Positions 1 to 11,224 of a stretch of DNA of 64,000 bases are shown piece by piece. The DNA is from Manis javanica (Eukaryota > Chordata > Mammalia > Pholidota > Manidae), in contig NC_133167.1 of the NCBI RefSeq assembly GCF_040802235.1, positions 17,476,501 to 17,540,500 on the forward strand. The letters are read 5' to 3'. The position numbers and the translations under genes were made by a program. The notes under the pieces are model-generated. The model had not been told where the DNA came from and ran no database searches. It worked only from the letters and a program-made list of their open reading frames with translations. Numbering within the stretch: position 1 is the first letter of the stretch; each line of letters starts with the position of its first letter.

Positions 1-1110
1 TTCATGATTTCTATTTTGAAATCTTTATCAGGAAAATTGGTAATTTCAGTTTCACTTGACCCTCTTTCTGGTGTTTGTGGTTTTGGTTTGTACCAGGTTC
101 TTTTGACATTTCATATTTGTTGTGAATAATATGGAATAATAACTTTGTGTAGGTGGCACCCTCTAGTGCTCAGAAGCTCTGCTCTCTGGAGCTGCTCAGT
201 ACCTGGAGCGATGGTGGGGGTTGCAAGCAAGTGGCGCTGATGCTTGCTGGGAGGAAAGAGCTCTTTCCTGCTTCCCAGCTGCAGTGTCAGCCTCCACTGC
301 CAGGGCAAGTGGGTTGAGCATGCAGGGAGGAGCCTCTATGCTATGCTCTTGTAGCTGGTGTAGGTGGGGCCACCCTCTGGCTGGCCTGATGCAATCAATG
401 GCAGGGCAGCAGTTTTTTGAGCTGGTGCCAGCCAGGAGGGAGGAAGGAGTGGCAGGCTGGATATGGTGGTGGGGGGCCTCAGGACTGCATTGCCAGCCAG
501 GGGGTTGGAGCTTCTGAAGCTCCTGAATGTTCCTAACCTGCTGGGATGAGTGCACTGGGACAATCTTGTCCACTTGTTCTTTCTCCTGAGAGGCAAGCTC
601 TGTGTAACCCTTGCCCCTTTAGCAGCCCTCTCACTGTTGGGAAGTCTTTCAAAGTGCCTGCCTTTCTTTTGTCCCAGAGTGGCCGGTTGTGGGTACCTGT
701 TCTCCACAAGTGGCTGGAATCTCAGTATCTCTAAGTCTTCTGCCTGTTTTAGCTTTCCAATCCCACTAATCTCCAGAGCACCATGTAATATAGGTTTGTG
801 CTCCCAGAGGAGATCTCCAGGGCTGGGTGTTCAGCAGTCCTAGGCCTCCACCCACCCCCACCCCTGCTCCATTTCTCTTCCTCCCAGTGAGCTGTGGTGA
901 GGGGAGTTCTAGGGTCCTGCCAGATTTCAGCTTTGCTACTTTACCCTTTTCCATGATGTATCCTCTTTTCCCCAGATGTAGAAAGTCTGTTGCAGTCTTC
1001 TTTCTTGTCACTCTTTCAGGATTAGTTGTATTTGCTATATTTTCATATTATATGTGGATTTTGCAAGTGGTTTCTGTTTCACTTCTCAGCTGCCATCTTT
1101 AAGGCCATTG
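1..1110 (-). mobile_element. L1 5' UTR and start of ORF1, minus strand, continuing off the left edge
   Basis: Read on the minus strand, the element begins near 1105 with AAGATGGCAGCTGAGAAG, typical of a mammalian L1 5' end. A GC-richer 5' UTR-like stretch of about 1 kb follows. The extreme left edge resembles L1 ORF1 coding sequence (plus-strand ATGATTTCTATTTTGAAATC). Subfamily not determined. Confidence 0.6.
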
Positions 1111-1361
1111 CTTACAGTCCTGAGTCACTTTCTACCCACAACTTGGCTTTATTTTCTTCATAAATTTTTGAAATTTCACAAATGAAATTGCCTTTTGTGT
1201 TTATTGTCCATCTCCCCATGCTACCTTTAAGCATAGTGAGGACATGGACTTTGCCTTGTCACTAATGATCTCCCAGTACCCTGGACAATCCTGGTATGTG
1301 GAAGGGACCCAACATTTGTTAAGCTGATTGCCTGATTGAATTGAAGTCCTTACTCTCTAGA

Positions 1362-1560
1362 GCAGTTGTTGTCCAATATGGTAGCCACTGACCACGTGTG
1401 GCAAAATTGAAGTTAAAATTAATGCAGAACTCCAGTTCTTCAGTCACATTAACCACCTTTCTAGGACTCAGTGGCCACATATGACTAATATCTACCATAT
1501 TGGACATTGCAGGTAGAGAATATTCCCATCATTGCAAAAAGTTCTGCTGTCCAACTCTGC
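1362..1560. mobile_element. hAT-type MER element
   Basis: Contains TGTCCAATATGGTAGCCACT and its near inverse ACCATATTGGACA, the palindromic signature of nonautonomous hAT (Charlie-group) elements with the GCCACATG motif. A second member of this type is at 45150-45665. Confidence 0.55.
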
Positions 1561-3215
1561 TCTAGATCATGAAGACATCATACTTTCCTAGTTCTACTCC
1601 TAATCCTATTTTCTCTGCCTGAAAAGCGTTATCTGATCCTTAATAATAATCCTACACATGTAGAATTTGCCAATATGTTCAAACAAACAAACAAAGTCCT
1701 TATCAATTAACAATTACAGTTCTTGGAGTGTATCCTTAAGGAAATAATTGTTGATATATGCAAAGATTTAGCTACAAAGGTGTTTATACTAACAAAAAAA
1801 AAAAAGAAAAGGTAGCAGGAGGGAGATTGATTATATTATGGAGAGTCATCAAAAATAGAAGACTGTAATGACATGGAAATATTTTCGAAATATATTGTTA
1901 AATGAAACAGACTCAGTTACAACACTTGAAACAAGTTCCAAAACACAAGGAGATTGAGGGGTGGGAATCTGGGGAGATTCCAGCTTCATCTATAATGTTT
2001 GAAATTTTTCAAGAATGTTAACTAAGCAATTACCAGTTAATGAGCATTAATTGTTGTATTATTTCATTTTTGTTAAAAAATATTTAAAGTCTCTTGGAGT
2101 TGTAAAGACTAGATCAAACAGTCTTTAAAAAAGTGCTTGACAGAGCAAATGCTGAACAAACACCAACCACTTTTATGCATAGAAGAAAGAGTAGAAAGGA
2201 TTATTGGCCAAAATGTTAAGAGTGGCGGCTGTCTCTACGTCGAGGAATTGAGGTGAATTCACTTTCTTCTTGTGGTTTATCTCCCTTCTCTATGTTTCTC
2301 TAATGAACATGTATTTCTTTCGAGGTAAGGGAAGGGGACGATAAAATATATTTTGAAGCATTCTTTAAGGTTCAAGTCAAGTGATAGTTCTCCATGAAGC
2401 CTTCCTTGCTGGATTCCTGCATCATGGAAGCCCCTCCCCCGCCTTGCAGATGTTGGTTCATATTGTCCACTGTGGTGCAGAGTTTCTCCAGTGTGCCTAA
2501 ATCTCTCCTAGCAGGTCTCATGAATGAATAGATGGAGGGATGGAGCCTGCACGCCCTGCACCCACAGTGCCCCCACCAGCTGCCTCAGGGGAACTTGCCT
2601 GATATTGCTACTGAGCCATGGCCAGCATTGGGCAGAAATAAGCTACTGGCCAGACTGACATTAAGCAAGGAGCCTAAAAGAGGTGATGATTACCTGCTTA
2701 ACCCTTTTTTCCTCAGGAAGCAGGTTAACTGGGGGCCCCGCTCGCAGTCTGTGTGTCAGCGGGAAACCAGAAGGATGGAGGTGGATAATGTAAGCTGGTG
2801 GCAGGTGTTTTGGGAAGCTTCCAAGGTGATGAGCAAGGCCAGTGGTGATCTTGACCGCACCCCCAAATGTTGTCTGCTCTTTTTCTTTGTGGGGTGGGGG
2901 AGACGGGGAGCGGGCTGCGTGCTCTGTGGGGTCCAGAATGATTCTGAGTGCTAAGAAGCCCATCCTGTCCATCCCCACTAACTTATCACTAAGAGAATTC
3001 AGCCTCCAGGTTTGACTCGGGCTTCCCACGTGCTGACTCTAGAAGTTTCTCCACTTTTCTGTGCCTCTATTTTCTATCTATAAAATAGGGATATTGAAAA
3101 TAATAGCATCTAGAGAAAAAGGCTTAAATTCGCTCGCTAAACGCTGTTAACGGTTCCTGTCCTTTGCTAAGACACGAGTCTGGCCAAGGAAGGTTCCGGT
3201 TCCCACAGCAGATGC
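1561..3215. other. Intergenic sequence downstream of CATIP
   Basis: About 1690-2100 is AT-rich and resembles an old L1 3' end, with a short A run near 1793. The rest, to the CATIP polyadenylation region, shows no exon, RNA gene or clear repeat that I can support. Confidence 0.4.
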
Positions 3216-3231
3216 AGTCGGGAGGGCCCCG

Positions 3232-3237
3232 TTTATT
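3232..3237 (-). terminator. CATIP: Polyadenylation signal AATAAA of CATIP
   Basis: TTTATT on the plus strand reads AATAAA on the minus strand, 109 bases after the CATIP stop codon. It implies a short 3' UTR with cleavage near 3210-3220. It is the first canonical hexamer downstream of the stop. Confidence 0.75.
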
Positions 3238-3345
3238 TCCATCAAAACCGCAGCCCGGACAGCGCGCCTCCAGGGTGCGTCGCGCCCGCGTTCCAGCCCT
3301 GCCTTGCCCCGTCCCCGCCCGCGGCCCGGCGCTCCGGGTGGCCGT

Positions 3346-3582
3346 CTAGCCCTCGCCGGGGCTGGGCCGCGGCTCCTGCGGGCGGAAGGGGCCGGGCCGG
3401 CGGGAGGAGAGCGAGGCGGGGGCCGGCGGGCGGCGCCGCGCGAAGGGACCGAAGTACTCGGCGGCGAAGGTGAGCACGTCGGCCGGCTGGCGCAGCAGCA
3501 GGAAGAGCAGGAAGTCGGAGATGAGCGCTTGGGCCTCGGGGTGGTGCCGCAGGTAGTTCGCGTGGCTGAGACGGAGCTCCTC
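3346..3582 (-). CDS. CATIP: CATIP coding exon 10 with stop
   Basis: Acceptor CCCCCAG|GAGGAG, preceded by a C-rich tract. Encodes [20 protein letters not shown], then [16 protein letters not shown] and FAAEYFGPF, then a Pro/Arg-rich tail ending GEG and TAG at 3348-3346. The exon is very GC-rich, giving several spurious open frames on both strands. Confidence 0.93.
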   Translation of the reverse strand, partial: EELRLSHANYLRHHPEAQALISDFLLFLLLRQPADVLTFAAEYFGPFARRRPPAPASLSSRRPGPFRPQEPRPSPGEG

Positions 3583-6500
3583 CTGGGGGGGGAGGGGAGA
3601 CGAGCCTGAGCCCACCGGGACCCCCGCGCCCCAGGATCCCTCCGCACACACTTCGCTCCAAGGGGGGCTTAGGGACGCTGGGACCACCCATTCCTAGGCG
3701 TGTGTATTTCAAGCAGACACAAAGAGCAGTCACCAATGGGGGAATTTATGCCAAGGGGCACTGGGGACCCCAGGCTGGCTGCAGCCTCTCCTCACCTTTC
3801 GGTCCACGAACTTGGAGTAGAGTTCCAGGTCCTCCTCCCACACCAGGGGCTTCTTCTCAAATACCGGGCCAGGCTCTCTCTCATCTGAGTGGGGAGGGAG
3901 GAAGGCTGCATACCTCGACCCCAGAAACTTCCTCAGATGCAGAGGGGTGCCCGAGAACTCCCTTCAAAATTGCAGGCTTGTGTAAACCCTGGGTTTTTCT
4001 GCCCACATGGGTGGGGTTGCTACAGGGGCTTCTACACAAAATAATCCTTGGGTCAGGGGCTGGAGGGCAGAGCTTCTCCATCTGAAGCTTCCACCTCACA
4101 CCCAGTCCAGCCCCTGCACCCTGGAAGACCCCAGGTTTCTTCACCTCCCCCTCATTCTCTTACCAGCCAGAGGCTTCACTCACCTACCTCCCTCGTGATG
4201 GGCATCTTGGTGACCATGCAGTACCCCCGGGAGCCCACCTGGACTCTCTTGGCCAGATGTCTGGAGTGCAACACAGAAGCTGTGAGTTTGGGGGTCTTCC
4301 CAGAGCAGCCCACTCCCTTGAGAGACATCCTGGGGATCTCCCTTTACTGCTGCCTCCCCCCACTTGTCTTTGAGTTCCAGGGTCTGTTCGTTTCTAGATG
4401 CCCAGATAATGGCTCCTGTTTTTCAGACTGGGTGCTGTTCATCCCCCTGGAGATGCATATGGATGTTCTAGGGCCGGCCTGAGATCCTAGAGGTGAAAGC
4501 ACTAAAAAAATTGTGAGCCTCTTGCTGTGTGACACTCAAAGTAGAAACAAGTCAACAAGTTATGAAATAAGGAGCACCAACAATGTTCTGATTACCTTTC
4601 TTCCAGTGTAATGATTATGTCAATAGCTCTTCAGAAATTTCAACAAATTCTTCTCCTCTCCCTCCCAGATTTTCTCATGATTTGGTACCTGTGCTTTGCT
4701 GGTGACCGCTTGGCACTGTGCTTCTCCCAGTCCACTGATTTTTATCAAGTGTCCAATTGTTCAAACCTTGGTGTTTTGCAGCATTACACCCAACACCTGT
4801 GGCAACTGCTTTAGCTAAGCCTTAGGCCCTGTGGAGTTGGCGTTGACTTCCCCAGCCCTTTAGGATTCTTTGGTGTGGTTTGGGAGGATCAGGAGAATGA
4901 GTGAATCAATGAAGAAAGGGTGATTGGGGTGGACAAAGCAAGGGGCCATCAGATCTCAACAGCAGCTCTTCCTTGTGGTATCCCCAGCAACCGCTGTCTC
5001 CTTTTACTCAACACTGCCCCCTGGGCCCCACCATCAGGAGCGCTCACCCATCAGAGAGCAGGAAGAACTGACAGGACATGGGGATGCCCGCAGTGGAGTG
5101 AACAGTCTGCTCCACAATGAACACTTTCACCTGCTGACGGTCCACCTGGATTGTCTGGAAGCCTAGGCCTTCCTGGCAGCCACCAAAATGGAGGAAGGAG
5201 GTGAGGTGAATGTCCGCCAGGTTCTCACTCCAAATTCTCCCCCAGTCCTTTTCTCCATCCTGCACCTTCATTCCTTGTTCACCAGTGATAAGCAACCCTT
5301 GGATGTCCAGAGCCTTGGGCGCCACGAGATTTGAGTTGGGGGGCCCCTCATAAGGAGCCAAGTTTGCCCTTCTTCTGCCCCAACCTCTCCCCAACCCATC
5401 TACACAACCATGTGCTTCTAGTTGGTGGATTCTGTTTCATGGATGAGGATCAACCAGTTAGGGGTGAGTGGGAAGAGGGTTGGGGGGCTGGGCTGTCTGG
5501 GGGAGGTGTCAGGTACTGAGGAGTGACAGGTTGGGGTTTGTGGCCGCTCAGGCCCACGCTGCTGCAGGCAGAGGGCCATGTTGTAATTAAACTCCTGTCT
5601 GGTGGCCGGCCATCGGGAGAAAGGTGCTAACACAGAATGTGTGCTTCAAATGAAATGGGGGAACTTGGCATAGGCCTGTATGTGTCACACACATCACTCT
5701 GTCATATTTGTGTATTGTGTCATTTACAGTCAAATCTGTGCCCAAAGTGTGTGTTCAGTAGTGCAGCTTTGAAATCACATATTGCAAGAAGTCCTAGCCT
5801 AGGTATGTTGATAATGACATTTTCTCCAAAAAAAAATAATAAAACAACAAAAAACACCCTTCAGGGTTGAGACATAATAAAAGAATATCTGTGTGTAGTT
5901 GGAGATGTTGTATTTCCTGATGTTAAAAACTGTGTCTTTAAAAGCAGACCTCTGCTATGTTTATTTTTCCTATGTGCCAAAAGCATTGCTTCCGTCACCT
6001 TCTCACCCCTCTCATCCCATCTGCTGCACACCTGATCTAGCAATGCAGCCTATCTTCTCCTGCTCATGAAAGCCCTCTCATCACGACCGATTTTATCCCC
6101 ACCCACCGCACTCCCTCTTCTACTGCACGACTGTCTTTTCTCCCAACCAGCCACCTTCACGCCCTTCTAGTTTGCCCCTGGCCCAGTCCCTGCCCAGGGA
6201 GACCCCTCACATAGGTGGAATAGCAGAGTTTGCCCTCTGTGTCCAAGGCCAGGAAGCGGGCATTGCTGGGCACCATCTGCCGCCAGCCCATGACTCTGAG
6301 CAACACCAGGTTGGCAGCCTCGGAGATGAAGCCCGTGACTGAATGCCAGGGGAAAATCGTCACTTCGGTCTTCACTTCCTGTTCAGGACAAATCTGGGTC
6401 AGCGATGTCAAACCAAGGAGGGCAAGCAAACCGGGTGTTGGGCATATGGTCCTTGCTGAGTCCCCAGTCCAGGTTCCTGGCCTGTCACAAACTGGCCCCT

Positions 6501-8424
6501 GCTCATGGTTTCAGAGGCTGTAGAGTATGGCTACCACCTGGCTTTCTTCCCTACCTCACCCTCCTTGACACTTCTGGTCACGGCCAGCTGATCATCCTGC
6601 TTCAGCAAACTTATCTTCCGCTCCATGGGGAGGATGTGGAACTGCGGGCCGGAGCACGGAGGGGAGGATCAGGGACTCACCAGATTGTAGATAGGACCCC
6701 CCATAGGCCACCTTGTCCCTTCTCCTTTATAAATGAGAAATTGAGGGGAGATATGGATAGAAAACCTTCTGTATGTAGAAAGCTCAAGGGTAGAAATCCT
6801 ATTATGGTGCAGTTTAGAGTTAAAAGTAGTTGCACGTCAGAATACCAATTTAAAAAGTTAGGAATGGCTTCTGCAGAAAAGTTCTTAGGCATGAGTGATT
6901 ACCCATGTCCAAACAGGTCACAATCCAGAAGTTAGTGAAGTAGCTGGGGCTGAGTGTGAAGGGCATAGAGCAGGAGAATTTGGAGGATGGAGGTAACAGG
7001 ACTTCGGGAAGACCAGGCTTTGCGAAAGGCCAGCCCACATGGCCCCCAGGGAGATTCTGGGCTCAGGCTGGAGGGGTGCCCTGGTGGGTTGGACGCAGAG
7101 TTTGTGCAGTAGGAGAAGGTCATCAGAAACAACTTGTTGTTGACCTCCAGTACCCCAGATGGCTTGCCGTCAAGTTGTGTGTGGTGGGGATTGCGGGGTA
7201 ACTCGGGGGCAAGTTGCGGGGACAGTCCACTGAGACCCTCTTCCTTCTTCCTCTCTCCCTCCCAGGTCTCTGTTCTTTCACCTGGTTGGTACCCCAGGAG
7301 ATACCTTGATGAACTCTTGACTCTGTTGTTCCTTGATCTCCAAATTCGAGGAGAGATAGCCTGAGGCAGAGGGAGGTGGATGCTGCCATCATGGGAGACG
7401 GGGCTGGAGATTGTACGAAGGGAGGGTGGCTGTGCAGGCTGGAGGACTCGGGTATAGTATGGCCATAGGACAAAACTAAATGGTGCTCCTGTCTTGAGTC
7501 TGTGACTGATTAACCTCCCAGTCACCCCCACCTCCCCCACACCCTCTTTGCCTCACGCTGGTCCCAGGGTAAAGTCAAAGGTCCCTAGAATGGTAGGGGG
7601 GTGTCAGAACTCTACCGAGGAGGGAGTTTCCACAGAGCATTTTGTCCACAAAGCTGCGGCTAAACGCGTGCACGAGGAGGCAATGCGACATGACACCACA
7701 TTCGTCTTTGTATTTCCCTCTCTGCACCTCAATGGTCAGCTCTCCCTGAGGCTCCCCTGTGTCTGTAACCACGGTCAGAGTCTCGGAGAAGAACAGCGTC
7801 TGCAGCTCATTCTGCTCTGGGGTGAAGGTCCCATGGAGACAGGTAAAGCCCCAGCTCCTGGGCCTCAGCTCTCTGACCCCCCAGCCACCAGTGCCCGAAG
7901 AGTTCCCCCCATTCCACATCTCCTGGTGGCCCCTGTTTCCCCTCTACTGGCCTCAACAGCAGCCAGCAGGGGAAGACACCCTTGCCCCCACGTTCCTGGG
8001 GTCTTCCCTTGAAGAATATCAACAAGCAGGCCTCACGTCCTTCTGTGTCCCAGGAGAATCAAGGGAGAGAGGCAGGGCCAGGCCTGGGCCTTCTCTGTCT
8101 CTCTCCCTCCTCTCCCACTTATGCGGGGCCCTCCTCCCCCTCCCCCCACCCCCTCCTCACCGAGGGAGCTGAGGAAGTGGATGGCTTCAGCATTGGCCAC
8201 TGGGGGTGGCAGACTCTCCTGGGCTGAGGGCCCGTGGTCCTTGGCTCTGGGGCCTATGGAGTGAGGAAAGGCTGAGATGGTGGACTCTGGGGAAGACAGG
8301 AATGGGGCAGGGCTCCCAAGGGCAGAATCTCCCACAGCCACCCCAGGGTGGACTGTGAGGGGGAAAATACCCCTCCCCTTTCCAGACCCAGAAGCCCACC
8401 TGTGGACTGAACTTTAGAGGACAT
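3346..8424 (-). CDS. CATIP: CATIP, ciliogenesis-associated TTC17-interacting protein (complete, 10 coding exons)
   Basis: Joining ten minus-strand exons (8424-8400, 8253-8161, 7816-7616, 7360-7305, 6641-6555, 6378-6211, 5172-5048, 4260-4184, 3884-3796, 3582-3346) gives one open frame of 385 codons plus stop; the human protein is about 387 aa. Recognisable blocks are [56 protein letters not shown] and [13 protein letters not shown]. The start ATG has A at -3 and begins MSSKV as in human. In the family, CATIP binds TTC17 and supports actin polymerisation and primary cilium formation at the plasma membrane and cytoskeleton. There is no signal peptide or membrane segment. The last 35 or so residues are Pro/Arg-rich and the least conserved part. 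Every junction is GT/AG and keeps frame, so the gene looks functional. It is the downstream minus-strand neighbour of PNKD. Confidence 0.93.
3796..3884 (-). CDS. CATIP: CATIP coding exon 9
   Basis: Acceptor ACTCAG|ATGAGA and donor CGAAAG|GTGAGG. Encodes [19 protein letters not shown] and [11 protein letters not shown], residues about 278-307. Confidence 0.9.
4184..4260 (-). CDS. CATIP: CATIP coding exon 8
   Basis: Acceptor CTCCAG|ACATCT and donor GAGGTAG|GTGAGT. The donor 4 bases earlier (GAG|GTAGGT) would break the frame into exon 9. Encodes [14 protein letters not shown] and [10 protein letters not shown]. Confidence 0.87.
4500..5040. other. CATIP intron 7 sequence, nothing recognised
   Basis: The larger CATIP introns (4261-5047, 5173-6210, 6642-7304) hold unclassified sequence with scattered degenerate repeat-like stretches. 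I see no additional exon. Confidence 0.4.
5048..5172 (-). CDS. CATIP: CATIP coding exon 7
   Basis: Acceptor CTGCCAG|GAAGGC and donor GATGG|GTGAGC. Encodes about residues 211-252 with [18 protein letters not shown] and [13 protein letters not shown]. Confidence 0.9.
6211..6378 (-). CDS. CATIP: CATIP coding exon 6
   Basis: Acceptor GAACAG|GAAGTG and donor CCTAT|GTGAGG. Encodes residues 155-210 with [31 protein letters not shown] and LDTEGKLCY. Confidence 0.92.
6555..6641 (-). CDS. CATIP: CATIP coding exon 5
   Basis: Acceptor CCGCAG|TTCCAC. The donor is GGTGAG|GTAGGG and not the stronger-looking GTGAGG 5 bases earlier, because only this one joins in frame as VKEGE|EVKTEV. Encodes residues 126-154 with [15 protein letters not shown]. 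Confidence 0.88.
7305..7360 (-). CDS. CATIP: CATIP coding exon 4
   Basis: Acceptor CCTCAG|GCTAT and donor ATCAAG|GTATCT. Encodes [19 protein letters not shown], matching the human block of the same length. Confidence 0.9.
7616..7816 (-). CDS. CATIP: CATIP coding exon 3
   Basis: Acceptor CCCCAG|AGCAG and donor CTCG|GTAGAG. Encodes about residues 40-106, containing [28 protein letters not shown] and MLCGNSLL, a well conserved block. Confidence 0.92.
8161..8253 (-). CDS. CATIP: CATIP coding exon 2
   Basis: Acceptor CCATAG|GCC and donor CTCG|GTGAGG. Encodes [12 protein letters not shown] through [10 protein letters not shown], residues about 9-39, close to the human N-terminal region. Confidence 0.88.
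8400..8424 (-). CDS. CATIP: CATIP coding exon 1
   Basis: Only 25 coding nt, encoding MSSKVQST plus one base of the next codon. The donor is ACAG|GTGGGC. The exon is far too small for an ORF scan and was found from the family start MSSKV. The 5' UTR extends to higher coordinates by an unknown length. Confidence 0.85.
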
Positions 8425-8459
8425 GCTGCCTGGGTCTGCCGGTGTGTATGTGTCTGGTC

Positions 8460-8480
8460 ATCTCCATGGCAACAGGAAGT
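8460..8480 (-). promoter_or_regulatory. Half X-box (RFX-like) and ETS-like motif at the CATIP promoter
   Basis: On the minus strand the sequence reads GTTGCCATGGAGAT, whose left half GTTGCC is a perfect RFX half-site while the right half is degenerate. Immediately next to it is CAGGAAGT on the plus strand, an ETS-type core. The pair lies 36-56 bases upstream of the CATIP ATG. RFX sites are expected at cilium genes, so the placement fits, but no transcription start is mapped. Confidence 0.4.
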
Positions 8481-8789
8481 AAGCTACCGCCTCTTAAAGG
8501 GCCATCAACCCATTTCAGGGAACACCCAGACCTTGGAAGAAATGGTAGCGACTTTGGGTTCTGGGCTCAACCCACACTTCGTGAGGTATTGTCCTGGAGA
8601 GGGAGCATTTGACATTCTTAAGAAGCAAGGGGTTGACATGGGTCATTAGAATGACCTCAGAAGTTGCTGCCCTGAGCCTGACACAGCCTCCCATGCAGAA
8701 AACCAATTAGATGCCTTGTGAGCAGCTACACCTCGTGGCCCTAATGAGTAACAGTGATGGTGATGCAAATCACAGCGAACCTTTCAGCC

Positions 8790-9005
8790 AGGCTTCCCGC
8801 AGAAGGCAGTGCTTAAAGGGCTTCACATACATTATCTCACTGAATCTTCAGACTAACCCTGTGAGCAGGTACTTCTCTCCCTCCACTTTATGGCTAAGAA
8901 AACTGAGGCATGGAGAGGTTAACTGTCTTTCCAAGGTAACACAGCTAATAATTGTCAGAGCCAGGACTCAACCCAAGGCAATTTGGCTGGAGTCAGAGAG
9001 AATTC
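8790..9005 (+). repeat. MIR-family SINE
   Basis: Has the MIR core and 3' signature: TATCTCACTGAATCTTC, AACTGAGGCATGGAGAGGTT and AACACAGCTAATAATTG, followed by a degenerate end. Confidence 0.65.
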
Positions 9006-10080
9006 AGAGAAAAATAAAGCAGTAAGTGATAGATGGAATCCAAACAAGTGGTACCATAATATGGGTAGTGATAAAGACTTGAAAATTGAATTATGATATG
9101 ACTCAAACCGCAGCTGGGCTCTTTGATTCCGATCTTGGAAGTGTTGAAATCATCATGACAGTGGCTGTAAAAAGGGCTGAGTCTGATAGAGCCACAAAAA
9201 AAGAGAAATCCTGACGTAAAACTTCAGTCACTTAAGGATTTAGGTGTTGTCCTCTCCTCCATATCACTTGGGAAGGTGGCAATCTTCAAATGTCTTCTTA
9301 TTGGGTCATTTTTTATCAATTTTGGGAAGATATAGAATTATGTGTAGAACCGCTTAAGAGAATCAAATAATATTCTTAATATTAATAACAGTATTAATAT
9401 TTTTTGGTGCTATGTTCTGCATATTTAATATTTTAAGTTCTTGAAATGTTTTCAGTAATTTGGCATAGTAAGGCACTTAAAATATAAGCCTTGAGATTCT
9501 GATTTAAATTGGGCTGTTGAAATAGCTGATTTAGATTGCACTTTGAAGTTAAATTCTTACTTATTGGATTGTAAGTAGAACAAAAACATTTCAAAAAACC
9601 TTAAATTTTACTATATTAATATGTTTACTGTTATTAGACTGTAATAAAAGTACTTGGGTAGCCTGTTTGTCAATTAATTTGTTTTATTAAGTTTTTTTAT
9701 TTTTTAGAGAACTGAACTATTTTGATTTTACTTAATTTTTTTCTAGCTTTTTTCAGGTATCATTGACATATAACATCAATTACTTTTATAAAGGAAATAT
9801 ATGGAATGAATAAATACAGCATACACTGCCCAAAGCAGTTTTAATTTTGAAAAGAGGACCAATTATTAATCAAAGTCTCCTTAAACTGTGTTATTACATT
9901 CGCTAAATTTATGATTAGAATACAACTGAATGGTTGAACTTAAAAAGGTTTTTAAATGCTTATGTTTTAAAATCTTCATTTTAAGAAATTATTACTTTTT
10001 AAAAGTCAAAGGGAATTCTGAAAAAGTCTTTCTCTGCACACGGGCCATCAATGGCATTAAGAAAACTTACAACTGCTTTG
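9006..10080. other. AT-rich intergenic block
   Basis: Strongly AT-rich sequence between CATIP and PNKD. About 9715-9830 resembles an L1 fragment (CATTGACATATAACATC). Nothing else is recognised. Confidence 0.4.
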
Positions 10081-10730
10081 GCAAGTAGTTTGTTAGTTCC
10101 TCAAAAAGTGAAATGTGGAGTTACTATATGACTTAGCAATTCCACCCTTAGCTATGTGCCCAAGAGAACTGAAAACATCTGTCTACATAAAATTGTGTAC
10201 ACAGATGTTCACAGCATCATTATTCATAATAGGCCAAAACTGGAAACAACCCATCAACTGATGAGTGGATAAACAAAATGTGGTTTATATATACATAGCA
10301 GAATATTATTCAGCCATAAAAGGGGGGCAGTACTGACACCTGCTACAACATGGATGAACCTTGAAAACATGCTGCGTGAAAGAAGTCAGTCACAAAAGAC
10401 CACATGTTGTGTAATTCCATTCTTATGAGATGCCCAGAATAGGAAAATTTACGGAGACAAAAAGTAGATCAGTGGTTGCCTAGTGTGGGGGCAAGAGGTG
10501 GGGGCTGATGTCAAATGGGCACAGGGTTTCTCTTTGGAATGCTGAAATTGTTCTAAGATTTGATAGTGGTGAAGGTCGCAAAACTGTGCACATACTAAAA
10601 ACCACTGCCAGATACACTTTAAAAGGTGAATTTTTGTGTTATGTAAATTATATCTAAATAAAATTGCTAATAAAGACAGAAGATTTAAGTAAAATCTAAA
10701 AAAAAAGCAAGCCCTATTGCTTTCATATGT
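10080..10730 (+). mobile_element. Old L1, 3' end of ORF2 and 3' UTR
   Basis: Carries the classic L1 3' signature, including CAACTGATGAGTGGATAAAC, TATTATTCAGCCATAAAA and AGTGGTTGCCTAG, ending in an AATAAA-containing A-rich tail. It is 5'-truncated. Confidence 0.75.
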
Positions 10731-11224
10731 GAATTACATAAAGTCTGACAAAATCCTTTGATCATGAGAACGAAGTTTTTTTTTAAAAGAGTGAATTATA
10801 GTCTAGTCACTCTTTAATAAGGGGTATCCCAGCCCTTTACCCTTTGGAGTTCTCCCCCCACCACCTCCCCTCTTCTTGGCCAGGCCCCTCTAGCTGCATA
10901 GGACTCCCACCTGCCTGACCTCATCTCCTGGGCACCATGTTCCTTTCTCTCTCCCTTTCCTCCCTATTCTCTCCCCTCTGGTGCTGGCTGTTCCTGCTGG
11001 CTGCTAGGGGACAAAACAATCTGACAAAGTGACTGACAGAAGGGTCAACATCCACTTTGTTGTCAATTTTTCTAACCCTCTGGAAGAGATCTGTTAAGGA
11101 CCCTTGTTATTGTCCCTCCTTAGGGCCCCATAGGTCAGTGGCAAGACTCTGGAGTGTCCGTGTGGCTGTGCTGGGCAGGTTGGCCTCTCTGAGCCTATGA
11201 TGTGGACAAGCTGCGCAGGTGGGC

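Noticed and set aside
150-175. CTCF-like CACTAGAGGGTGCC near the left edge
   Set aside because: It lies inside L1 5' UTR-like sequence and the match is partial, so it is more likely repeat sequence than a locus-specific site.
4185-4190. Alternative CATIP exon 8 donor (GAG|GTAGGT)
   Set aside because: It would make exon 9 read in the wrong frame instead of [12 protein letters not shown].
6556-6561. Alternative CATIP exon 5 donor (GAGG|GTGAGG)
   Set aside because: A better-looking donor by consensus, but it would put exon 6 out of frame and lose EVKTEV.
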